Positions 1 to 6,461 of a stretch of DNA of 12,661 nt are shown here, piece by piece. The stretch spans positions 1 through 12,661 of the forward strand of contig JAQSXM010000052.1 in NCBI GenBank assembly GCA_029256645.1, in the 5' to 3' direction. The notes under the pieces were generated by a model, which was given only the letters and a program-made list of their open reading frames with translations, did no database searches and had not been told where the DNA came from. Each line of letters begins with the position of its first letter. Within the stretch, counting starts at the first letter, position 1. Source of the DNA: Sporomusa sp. (GTDB lineage: Bacteria > Bacillota_C > Negativicutes > Sporomusales > Sporomusaceae). The position numbers and the translations under genes were made by a program.

Positions 1-98
1 AATATAAAATAGCTGTTTGTGTAGTAGCGACGGGCTGTGATAAAATACAAATAGAGCCTATCCAACTTGTTAACGAGAACATGCCGAGGAGGATCTGA
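1..98 (+). CDS. C-terminal end of an unrecognised upstream gene (partial)
   Basis: Reading frame 3 is open from the left edge to a TGA at 96-98, giving 31 residues that begin YKIAVCVVATGCDK and end NENMPRRI. The stop lies just inside the spacer between the pabA ribosome binding site and the pabA start, which is the close packing expected of an operon. A 31-codon open stretch can occur by chance, and I do not recognise the family, so this is only a probable gene end. The other two forward frames have stops within the first 12 bases. No function is proposed. Confidence 0.4.
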   Translation, partial: YKIAVCVVATGCDKIQIEPIQLVNENMPRRI

Positions 99-101
99 CC
101 C

Positions 102-707
102 TTGATATTAATGATAGATAACTATGATTCCTTTGTATATAACCTCGTCCAGTACCTAGGCGAAATGGGAGAAGATATCCGGGTTTTCCGTAATAATAAA
201 CTGACGCTTGCTCAAATTGAAGACATGCGTCCTGACCACATTATTCTCTCACCTGGCCCTTGCACTCCTAATGAAGCCGGTATTAGCCTTGAACTTATTA
301 AGTATTTTAAAGGTAGAATTCCTATTCTGGGCGTTTGTCTTGGTCATCAGGCCATCGGGCAGGCGTTTGGCGGCGATGTTGTGCGAGCTCCACGCTTGAT
401 GCATGGCAAAACGTCTCTGGTATATCATGACGGTAAAGGTGTTTTTTCCGGTTTAAAGAACCCATTATCAGCTACCCGCTATCATTCATTAATAGTTAAG
501 AAAGAAACCCTGCCTGATTGTTTTGAGATTACTGCTGAGACTGAGCTCGGCGAGATTATGGGGATTCGACATAAAGAGTATCTGATTGAAGGTGTTCAGT
601 TTCATCCAGAGTCCATTCTTACTGAAGCTGGACATGCCATGTTAGAAAACTTTCTTACTATGAACCCTGCATGGACAACCAAGAGAAAGGGGCCAGCCGG
701 TAAATGA
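102..707 (+). CDS. pabA: Aminodeoxychorismate synthase, glutamine amidotransferase subunit (PabA)
   Basis: A class I glutamine amidotransferase of 201 residues, the usual length for PabA/TrpG. It hydrolyses glutamine and passes ammonia to PabB, which makes 4-amino-4-deoxychorismate for p-aminobenzoate and folate. The sequence shows the N-terminal [11 protein letters not shown] motif, an oxyanion-region SPGPCTP at about 50-56, the nucleophile Cys79 in [11 protein letters not shown], and the catalytic His168 and Glu170 in GVQFHPES. The start is TTG at 102, because GAGGAGG at 86-92 lies 9 bases upstream; the ATG at 111 would be 18 bases away and would remove conserved residues. The stop overlaps the pabB start (ATGA). 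By sequence alone PabA and TrpG are hard to separate, and some bacteria share one protein for both; the call rests on the pabB and pabC neighbours. Cytoplasmic. Confidence 0.92.
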   Translation: MILMIDNYDSFVYNLVQYLGEMGEDIRVFRNNKLTLAQIEDMRPDHIILSPGPCTPNEAGISLELIKYFKGRIPILGVCLGHQAIGQAFGGDVVRAPRLMHGKTSLVYHDGKGVFSGLKNPLSATRYHSLIVKKETLPDCFEITAETELGEIMGIRHKEYLIEGVQFHPESILTEAGHAMLENFLTMNPAWTTKRKGPAGK

Positions 708-2110
708 GACCGACACCAATTATACGCGAAGTAAACCTGACATTGCCGCCTGCTGAAGTATTTTCGTTATTTGCCCAGCAGCCTTACAGTGTTTTTTTAG
801 ATAGCGGCGTGGATACAAACGATATGGGACGCTATTCCTTTATAGCCCGTGACCCATTTTTGCTGTTTTCCAGCAAGGCACAAACAATACATATTGAAGA
901 TAAGAGTGGTAGCCGGACTTTTGCTGGCAATCCTTTTGACGAGCTTAAGCGACTGCTTACTATATATAAAACCCAAAAAGTATCCGGACTACCTCCGTTA
1001 ACTGGCGGGATTATCGGTTATTTCGGCTATGATATGGGATATCTCTTAGAAATAATTCCCGGGTTAAGTACAGATGACCTCAACAATCCTGACTGTTTCT
1101 TTGGCTTTTATGATACAGTGTTGATTTTTGACCATCATACCGGTAAGTCATACATTGCCTCAAATGGTTTTCCTGAACACAACGAGCTGGCACGGCACCA
1201 TCGGGCTGAAGCCCGTATCAAGGAACTGGCTGGTATGTTAGCTGCAGCTAAACCATTGCCTGAGCCTAAGCCTCAAATACCTGAAGGTGACTTCCAGTCA
1301 AATTTTACCCGTGAGGGACATTGTGCAATGGTGCAGCAGGGTATAGACTACATTGCTGCCGGCGATATATTTCAGGTAAATCTGACACAGCGGTTTAACG
1401 CTAAGGTTACTGTTCCTCCTTACGAACTTTATCGCTATCTTCGGCATATCAATCCAGCACCCTTTGCTTCATATTTAAATTTTGGTGAGGTTATTGTCGC
1501 CAGTGCTTCACCTGAACGCTACTTACTTGTGACTGACAAAATGGTGGAAACAAGGCCAATAAAAGGCACAAGACCACGTGGAACAGATCCGGAATCAGAC
1601 AGGTTGCTCAGAGATGAATTGCTCGCCAGTGAAAAGGACCGGGCTGAGTTAGTTATGATTATAGACCTTGAGCGTAACGATCTGGGAAGGGTTTGTGAGT
1701 TTGGCAGTGTCCGTGTGCCTGACTTAATCCGCTTGGAACAATATGCGACAGTCTTTCATCTTGTATCAACTGTGGTGGGAAAGCTGGCAGCGGATAAAGA
1801 TATTATTGATCTTGTAAAAGCCTCTTTTCCCGGCGGTTCGATTACCGGAGCCCCTAAAGTCCGGGCAATGGAGATTATTGATGAGCTTGAGTCAGTCCGG
1901 CGAAGTATCTATACCGGTTCGGTTGGTTATATTGATTTTAACGGCGACGCTGACCTAAATATTGTTATCCGAACGTTTATTATTAAAGGGGATCGTGCTT
2001 ATTATCAGGTCGGGGGTGGTATAATAGCCGACTCTATACCTGAGCTTGAATATGAAGAAAGTTTAGATAAGGCCCGGGCGCTTATGAGAGCTCTGGGTTA
2101 TCACGTGTAA
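704..2110 (+). CDS. pabB: Aminodeoxychorismate synthase component I (PabB)
   Basis: A chorismate-binding enzyme of 468 residues that aminates chorismate with ammonia from PabA. An N-terminal anthranilate-synthase-like domain (about 1-150) is followed by the chorismate-binding domain (about 200-460). Visible signatures are [12 protein letters not shown] (220-231), SPERYL (269-274), PIKGTRPRG (285-293), [10 protein letters not shown] (321-330), [20 protein letters not shown] (377-396) and [20 protein letters not shown] (405-424). The Lys287 in PIKGT is diagnostic: PabB carries Lys here, the residue that forms a covalent intermediate in the E. coli enzyme, whereas TrpE has Ala. This makes PabB and not TrpE the firm choice. 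The ATG start overlaps the pabA stop, implying translational coupling of the two subunits, and pabC follows after 10 bases. Confidence 0.95.
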   Translation: MRPTPIIREVNLTLPPAEVFSLFAQQPYSVFLDSGVDTNDMGRYSFIARDPFLLFSSKAQTIHIEDKSGSRTFAGNPFDELKRLLTIYKTQKVSGLPPLTGGIIGYFGYDMGYLLEIIPGLSTDDLNNPDCFFGFYDTVLIFDHHTGKSYIASNGFPEHNELARHHRAEARIKELAGMLAAAKPLPEPKPQIPEGDFQSNFTREGHCAMVQQGIDYIAAGDIFQVNLTQRFNAKVTVPPYELYRYLRHINPAPFASYLNFGEVIVASASPERYLLVTDKMVETRPIKGTRPRGTDPESDRLLRDELLASEKDRAELVMIIDLERNDLGRVCEFGSVRVPDLIRLEQYATVFHLVSTVVGKLAADKDIIDLVKASFPGGSITGAPKVRAMEIIDELESVRRSIYTGSVGYIDFNGDADLNIVIRTFIIKGDRAYYQVGGGIIADSIPELEYEESLDKARALMRALGYHV

Positions 2111-2120
2111 GGACGTTGTG

Positions 2121-2969
2121 ATGATTATTTATTTTAATGGTCAACTTGTTCCCGCAGGCGATAGTATTGTTTCTCCGTTAGATCACGGCTTTCTTTATGG
2201 GCACGGCTTGTTTGAAACTATGCGTGCTTATAAAGGCAGGGTATTTTGTCTGGAAGAACATCTCAAACGTCTTGAAGAGGCCGCTGATTTTCTTGGCTGG
2301 CCTAAAATCCCCGACAGGGTGGAATTAAGTATGGCTATTTCCAGTGTGCTAAGCGAGAATCATCTGTGTGATGCGTCAATACGCCTGACTTTATCCCGGG
2401 GTATTGGGGCTGCGCGCCCAGACCCCGACAGTTGCGGGCAACCGACAGTTGCAGTGTATGCTTCGCAACTACCGCCCCCATTGTCGCTAGCGGGCGGCTG
2501 GCATATAGCTATAGTGAAATTACGCCGGAATTTGTCTTCACCACTTGTTAGAATCAAATCTGCCAATTACCTTGACAACCTGTTAGCCAAAGCTGAAGCC
2601 CAGTCTCGTAATGCCCAGGAGGCCATTATGCTTAATACTGACGGCTTTGTTGCGGAGGGGTCGATGAGTAATATATTTTATGTTACAGATGGACGGCTGA
2701 TTACCCCTGATGATGACAGTGGCATTTTGCCTGGTGTGACCAGGCGTATTGTAATAGAACTGGCGCAAACGGCAGGGATACCTGTTGAGATGCGCCAGGT
2801 ATCCCTGGCAGAACTTACCAGCGCTGATGAAATATTTTTAACAAGTTCGATTATGGAGATTATTCCGGTGACTGCATGTGATGGTAACCCAATTGGCGTT
2901 ACGCCGGCAGCAGGGGCTATTACAGCAAAGTTGCAGATACTGTACCGGGAATTGGCCGAAAAGGAGTGA
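2121..2969 (+). CDS. pabC: Aminodeoxychorismate lyase (PabC), PLP fold type IV
   Basis: A class IV pyridoxal-phosphate enzyme of 282 residues that splits 4-amino-4-deoxychorismate into p-aminobenzoate and pyruvate, completing the route begun by PabA and PabB. Seen in the sequence: the N-terminal DHGFLYGHGLFETMR (21-35), the PLP-binding Lys146 in RIKSANYLDN, Glu179 in FVAEGSMSNIF, and the phosphate-binding GILPGVTRR (201-209) and FLTSSIMEIIPV (239-250). The family also contains branched-chain and D-amino-acid aminotransferases, which have very similar motifs; context decides for PabC. Start choice: AAGGA at 2109-2113 is 7 bases from ATG 2121 but only 4 from GTG 2118, so ATG 2121 is preferred (a one-residue difference). 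The stop overlaps the fdhD start (GTGA). Confidence 0.88.
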   Translation: MIIYFNGQLVPAGDSIVSPLDHGFLYGHGLFETMRAYKGRVFCLEEHLKRLEEAADFLGWPKIPDRVELSMAISSVLSENHLCDASIRLTLSRGIGAARPDPDSCGQPTVAVYASQLPPPLSLAGGWHIAIVKLRRNLSSPLVRIKSANYLDNLLAKAEAQSRNAQEAIMLNTDGFVAEGSMSNIFYVTDGRLITPDDDSGILPGVTRRIVIELAQTAGIPVEMRQVSLAELTSADEIFLTSSIMEIIPVTACDGNPIGVTPAAGAITAKLQILYRELAEKE

Positions 2970-3772
2970 GACACACGGACGCACTTAAAGGAACAGCCAA
3001 ATATCAGGTTGTTAAATTCCGCGGGTCGGATGTTACGAACACCGAAGAACCGGTCGTCGAAGAATTGCCCCTTACTATATACTTAAATGGTAAAGAACTT
3101 GTGACGATGCTCGCTGCTTATGGTGAGGAAGACTATTTGGTGACAGGATTTTTGGCTACAGAGGGAATAATTCAGGATATTAAAGATATTAAGACTCTTG
3201 ATGTTGATGTGCTCCAAGGGATAATTCATGTAACAACCGCATCTGGAGAAACAGTAGCTGAAAAGATGTTTTTAAAACGTTATCTTACCGCCTGCTGCGG
3301 CAAAGGGCGGAGTGCCTTTTACTTTGCCAATGATGTTTTAACCGCAAAAACTGTCAATAGTGAGATCAAGCTAACAGCGCAGCAAGCGATGGCTTATTCT
3401 GAAATGCTGGAGTCAGCCTCTGAGACATTCCGGCTAACCGGTGGCGTGCATGGAGGTGCTTTGGCGGCAGAGGGTAAGTTAGTCTGTTGGAGTCAGGATA
3501 TTGGACGACACAATGTCTTCGATAAACTATACGGACGCTGTTTAATCGAAGGAATCAGCACTCATGATAAAGTTCTGGTTTTTTCCGGACGGGTATCATC
3601 TGAGATAATTTTAAAGGTTAGCAAAATGAACATATCTATTATTATTGCCCGTTCGGCGCCGACAAGCTTAGCCCTTGATATGGCTGAAGAACTTGGTGTG
3701 ACAGTGATTGGATTTGCCAGAGAAGAGCGGTTAAATGTGTATACTCATGCGGATCGAATTGTTGGCTGTTAA
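2966..3772 (+). CDS. fdhD: Formate dehydrogenase accessory sulfurtransferase FdhD
   Basis: FdhD moves sulfur from a cysteine desulfurase to the molybdenum bis-pterin cofactor, a step E. coli formate dehydrogenases need for activity. The 268-residue length and motifs fit well: VVEELPLTIYLNG (30-42), TGGVHGGALA (158-167), DIGRHNVFDKLYG (178-190), FSGRVSSEIILKVSKM (206-221), and a C-terminal block IIARSAPTSLALDMA (226-240) followed by GVTVIGFAREERLNVYTH (244-261). The CxxC loop of E. coli FdhD appears here as adjacent Cys110-Cys111 in TACCGKGRS. The start is GTG 2966 in a GTGA overlap with pabC. The AAGGAG at 2961-2966 abuts this start with no spacer, so translation probably relies on coupling, or the true start differs slightly. 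The placement after pabC is unusual, but it lies about 2.7 kb upstream of the formate dehydrogenases it should serve. Confidence 0.93.
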   Translation: MRHTDALKGTAKYQVVKFRGSDVTNTEEPVVEELPLTIYLNGKELVTMLAAYGEEDYLVTGFLATEGIIQDIKDIKTLDVDVLQGIIHVTTASGETVAEKMFLKRYLTACCGKGRSAFYFANDVLTAKTVNSEIKLTAQQAMAYSEMLESASETFRLTGGVHGGALAAEGKLVCWSQDIGRHNVFDKLYGRCLIEGISTHDKVLVFSGRVSSEIILKVSKMNISIIIARSAPTSLALDMAEELGVTVIGFAREERLNVYTHADRIVGC

Positions 3773-3775
3773 CGC

Positions 3776-3812
3776 AACTCTTCCGAAGGCAGAATTCTTT
3801 CGGAAGAGTTTT
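3776..3812 (+). terminator. Intrinsic terminator after fdhD
   Basis: A perfect 12-bp inverted repeat, AACTCTTCCGAA at 3776-3787 and TTCGGAAGAGTT at 3799-3810, encloses an 11-base loop and ends in a run of four T (3809-3812). It begins three bases after the fdhD stop codon. The stem is strong but the T-tract is short, so termination may be partial. It marks the end of the pab-fdhD unit. Confidence 0.65.
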
Positions 3813-3906
3813 CAATAGCAGGGATTTTATAGACATTACGTGAATCTAGTATTGGAATATCTACGAAAATAGATTATGCAGATTGGCTATGCAGGAGGAG
3901 ACGCTA

Positions 3907-4932
3907 GTGGCACTAAAGAAAGTGCGGGTAAGTGAAGCAGTTGGCATGGTATTAGGGCATGATATGACTAAGATTGTTCCCGGCGAGTATAAAGGACCGG
4001 CTTTTACGAAAGGACATATTATTTGTCAGGAAGATATACCACACTTGCTTAATATCGGCAAAGATCATATATATTTACTTGAGCTGGGTGATGACCAAGT
4101 TCACGAAAACGATGCCGCTCAGCGCATTGCTTGGCTGGTGGGGGGCGCAAACACCTATTTAACCGCGCCGGCCGAGGGTAGGGTGAGCATTTTAGCTCAG
4201 TATGACGGGTTATTAAAGGTAAATCGTGATGCAGTGACCAGGATAAATTCGGTTGAGTATACTGTTTTATCCACTTTGCATGGTAACAAACTGCTTAAAG
4301 CAGGCGAGGTGTTAGCTGGAGTAAAGGTAGTACCACTGATCGTAGATGCCGAAACAATTAGGAAAGTTGAGAAGATCGCAGGTGAATATCAGGATATAGT
4401 GTCCATAAAACCATTGCAGCCTATGAAAACAGCTGTAATTACAACAGGCAATGAGGTTTTTTATGGGCGTATCCAGGATAAGTTTGGTCCGGTTCTAGCA
4501 GAAAAAATTAAAACCTATAAGGCAACTTTTAGCGGGTTGAGCTTTCAGCCTGATGACAAAGAAAAAATCACTCAGAATATTTTTGATTGCATTCGTGCCG
4601 GGGCAGAGGTTATTGTTGTAACCGGCGGAATGTCTGTTGATCCTGACGATGTTACTCCTGATGCTATTCGGGCAACAGGCGCTGAGATTATTACCTATGG
4701 AACACCGGTATTGCCGGGTGCTATGTTTATGCTAGCCTATCTTAACAATGTAGCCATTTTTGGATTGCCAGCTTGTGGTATGTTTTCAAAAATCACGGTA
4801 TTTGATCTGGTTTTTCCAAGAATACTTGCTGGTGAAAAATTGAGTAAGCAGGATTTTGCGGAAATGGGATATGGCGGTTTATGCATGAATTGTAAAGAAT
4901 GTGTTTATCCGTGCTGCCCGTTCGGAAAGTGA
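3907..4932 (+). CDS. MoeA-like molybdopterin-binding protein with Cys-rich C-terminal tail
   Basis: A 341-residue protein with a MoCF-biosynthesis (molybdopterin-binding) fold in its second half. Seen: AVITTGNEVFYGRI (176-189), VTGGMSVDPDD (238-248), a PGAMF loop at 271-275, and GLPACGMF (286-293). The N-terminal 150 residues (KKVRVSEAVGMVLGHDMTKI onward) resemble a MoeA-like leader region but lack the DGYA motif of true MoeA. The last 19 residues form a Cys-rich tail with Cys326, 329, 332, 336 and 337 followed by PFGK, a spacing suited to an Fe-S cluster or zinc. The start is GTG 3907, 8 bases after AGGAGG at 3893-3898; an upstream in-frame TTG at 3883 would run through that ribosome binding site. 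The gene lies 15 bases before moeA, so a role in molybdopterin maturation or delivery is likely, but its exact reaction is unknown to me. Confidence 0.8.
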   Translation: MALKKVRVSEAVGMVLGHDMTKIVPGEYKGPAFTKGHIICQEDIPHLLNIGKDHIYLLELGDDQVHENDAAQRIAWLVGGANTYLTAPAEGRVSILAQYDGLLKVNRDAVTRINSVEYTVLSTLHGNKLLKAGEVLAGVKVVPLIVDAETIRKVEKIAGEYQDIVSIKPLQPMKTAVITTGNEVFYGRIQDKFGPVLAEKIKTYKATFSGLSFQPDDKEKITQNIFDCIRAGAEVIVVTGGMSVDPDDVTPDAIRATGAEIITYGTPVLPGAMFMLAYLNNVAIFGLPACGMFSKITVFDLVFPRILAGEKLSKQDFAEMGYGGLCMNCKECVYPCCPFGK

Positions 4933-4947
4933 TGGGGGGAATATTCC

Positions 4948-6162
4948 GTGTCAGTTAAATTAGAGGTAGCCCAGGAGATTTTATTAAATTTAGTAAAAGT
5001 GATGCCAAAGGAAAAAGTGGTGTTGAGTGAATGTTGGCGTCGTGTTTTGGGGGAAACGGTCGTTTCTGATATGGACTTCCCGCCTTTTGATCGATCACCG
5101 CTTGATGGTTATGCCCTAATTGATGAAGAAGTGGCTAACGCGACCCCGGAGAATCCGGTAATCCTACAGCAAACTGACTATATTCCGGCAGGTGATACTC
5201 CACATAAACCTGTTATTCCCGGAACTGCATGCCGCATTATGACTGGCGCGCCTATACCACCGGGGGCCACAGGTGTGATTCGTTTGGAAGACACCATTGT
5301 AGATGGTGATAAAGTAACAATTCTGGATGGTAGAGGAGCCAGCAATAATATTTGCTTGCAAGGCGAAGAGCTTTCTAGTGAAGAAGAGGTCGTTTTTCAA
5401 GGTACTGTTATCAATGCTGGCGTAATGGGAATGTTAGCTGTGCTTGGCAAGAGTCGTCCCTCTGTATTCTGTAAGCCACGTGTGGCCCTTATTGCTACAG
5501 GCAGCGAGATTGTGCCTGTTGATTTTCCCTTGACACCGGGAAAAATCCGAAACTCAAATAGTTTTATGCTGAGCGCGCAAGCTGCCGAGGCTGGGGCTCA
5601 GACAGTTTTGTTAGGTAATGCATCAGATAATGTTGATGAGATTGCTCACTTGTTGGAAACAGCCTCTGACTGTGATGTATTTATTACTACCGGTGGCGCT
5701 TCTGTCGGTGATTTTGACTTTATTAGTGAAGTGTATAAGAAATTGGGAATTACGTTGCTGTTTGACAGAGTAAGTATTAAACCCGGAATGCCGGTGCTGG
5801 CCGGAATTCGTGATGGAAAACTCTATTTTGGCCTATCAGGCAATCCTGCAGCAGCGGCGATTTCCTTTGAACAGCTGGTACGGCCTGTATTGATGAAGAT
5901 GGGGGGGCGTAAGGTGTGGTGGCGGCCACGCATTAAAGCCATACTGGCAACTCCTTTTAAAAAAATGACAGGTGCCAAACGTTTTGTGTGGGCACGGTGT
6001 TGGCAAACAGATAATGATATCTTAGTTGAGCCGTCACGCGCTCAGGGTAATGGCATGCTTAAATCAGCAATGGGAGCAAATGCAATTATAGTTATTCCGG
6101 AGAACTCCCCACCATTGCCGGTAAACGCGGAAGTTGAGGTTATTTTGTTAGCCGATGCCTAG
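4948..6162 (+). CDS. moeA: Molybdopterin molybdenumtransferase MoeA
   Basis: MoeA inserts molybdate (or tungstate) into adenylated molybdopterin to give the molybdenum cofactor. The 404-residue length is typical. Visible motifs: DFPPFDRSPLDGYAL (43-57), GTACRIMTGAPIPPGATGVI (92-111, the characteristic domain III stretch), ALIATGSEIV (180-189), GKIRNSNSFML (198-208), FITTGGASVGDFDF (245-258) and FGLSGNPAAAAISFEQLVRP (294-313), followed by the small C-terminal beta-barrel domain IV (about 325-404). The start is GTG 4948 with GGGGGA 7 bases upstream. It follows the MoeA-like gene by 15 bases and is presumably co-transcribed with it. In this setting it would supply the bis-pterin cofactor of the two formate dehydrogenases downstream, although it would serve all molybdoenzymes of the cell. 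Confidence 0.93.
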   Translation: MSVKLEVAQEILLNLVKVMPKEKVVLSECWRRVLGETVVSDMDFPPFDRSPLDGYALIDEEVANATPENPVILQQTDYIPAGDTPHKPVIPGTACRIMTGAPIPPGATGVIRLEDTIVDGDKVTILDGRGASNNICLQGEELSSEEEVVFQGTVINAGVMGMLAVLGKSRPSVFCKPRVALIATGSEIVPVDFPLTPGKIRNSNSFMLSAQAAEAGAQTVLLGNASDNVDEIAHLLETASDCDVFITTGGASVGDFDFISEVYKKLGITLLFDRVSIKPGMPVLAGIRDGKLYFGLSGNPAAAAISFEQLVRPVLMKMGGRKVWWRPRIKAILATPFKKMTGAKRFVWARCWQTDNDILVEPSRAQGNGMLKSAMGANAIIVIPENSPPLPVNAEVEVILLADA

Positions 6163-6176
6163 TTTTATAAACTGCA

Positions 6177-6276
6177 AATTGAATTTGACGTTACCATTAA
6201 AAAGTGAGGCCTGGGGCTTGAATAAATTTGCCCATAGGCCTCACTTTTTGATGTTATGTAAACAATTGAATTTGAC
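6177..6276 (+). repeat. 13-bp direct repeat flanking the terminator
   Basis: AATTGAATTTGAC occurs identically at 6177-6189 and at 6264-6276, one copy on each side of the terminator hairpin. The second copy contributes the -35 element of the fdhF promoter (TTGACC at 6272-6277). The first copy also contains TTGAC but has no matching -10. The gap contains nothing else recognisable as a mobile element, so the repeat may be a small local duplication or the trace of an insertion. Confidence 0.6.
6199..6249 (+). terminator. Strong, probably bidirectional intrinsic terminator after moeA
   Basis: A perfect 14-bp inverted repeat (AAAAAGTGAGGCCT at 6199-6212, AGGCCTCACTTTTT at 6236-6249) is extended inward by a GGGC/GCCC helix (6214-6217 with 6230-6233) around a 12-base AT-rich loop. 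The A-run on one side and the T-run on the other mean it can act in both directions. It starts 36 bases after the moeA stop and separates the cofactor genes from the formate dehydrogenase genes. Confidence 0.85.
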
Positions 6277-6301
6277 CCCAATATGTGTTATCTTTTATAG
6301 T
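6272..6301 (+). promoter_or_regulatory. Candidate sigma-A-type promoter for the selenoprotein fdhF
   Basis: TTGACC at 6272-6277 (one mismatch to TTGACA) and TATAGT at 6296-6301 (one mismatch to TATAAT) are separated by 18 bases. Transcription would start near 6308, leaving a leader of about 155 bases before the TTG start at 6462. The promoter lies just after a strong terminator, as expected for the start of a new unit. I saw no known riboswitch fold in the leader. Confidence 0.6.
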
Positions 6302-6307
6302 GATACT

Positions 6308-6327
6308 TTGTGAAATTTTTTTCACAA
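6308..6327 (+). promoter_or_regulatory. Perfect palindrome at the predicted transcription start (Rex- or CRP/FNR-like operator, or RNA hairpin)
   Basis: TTGTGAAA (6308-6315) and TTTCACAA (6320-6327) form a perfect 8-bp inverted repeat around TTTT. The arms match the half-sites of the redox sensor Rex (TTGTGAA/TTCACAA) and resemble CRP/FNR half-sites (TGTGA/TCACA), but the spacing is two bases longer than the usual form of either (8 bases between TGTGA and TCACA instead of 6). It sits six bases after the -10 element, where a bound protein would block transcription. In RNA it would form a stem at the very 5' end. The identity of any regulator is inference. Confidence 0.45.
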
Positions 6328-6449
6328 TGAGGCAGGAGTTTATTAAGAAGAATGGAATAAAGTCAGAAGATTATAATTTATTTTCTAAGGAGCATTAAAT
6401 CGCTGCTGAACTGCATTAAAAAGCTACTCAGGTGCTAAAAAGATTTATT

Positions 6450-6457
6450 GGGGGGAG
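6450..6457 (+). promoter_or_regulatory. Ribosome binding site deciding the TTG start of the selenoprotein fdhF
   Basis: GGGGGGAG lies four bases before TTG 6462. Starting there makes the N-terminus MEKVLTVCPYCG, identical to that of the paralogue at 8812, which also starts with TTG after a similar G-rich site. The in-frame GTG at 6432 would place this site inside the gene and add ten residues not present in the paralogue. Confidence 0.8.
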
Positions 6458-6461
6458 CAAT

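Noticed and set aside
102..2110. TrpG-TrpE anthranilate synthase
   Set aside because: The PIKGT Lys in the large subunit, the pabC gene directly after it and the absence of other trp genes favour pABA synthesis.
2678..2974. Minus-strand open frames across pabC and other genes
   Set aside because: They are shadows of the coding strand with no motifs and no ribosome binding sites.
3813..3892. A promoter before the MoeA-like gene
   Set aside because: TTGGAA at 3852 has only a poor -10 at the right distance (TATGCA), so I do not list it, although some promoter is expected after the fdhD terminator.
6302..6461. A molybdenum cofactor riboswitch in the fdhF leader
   Set aside because: I could not find the conserved stems or the overall length expected; the only clear structure is the short palindrome. 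A covariance-model search would settle it.
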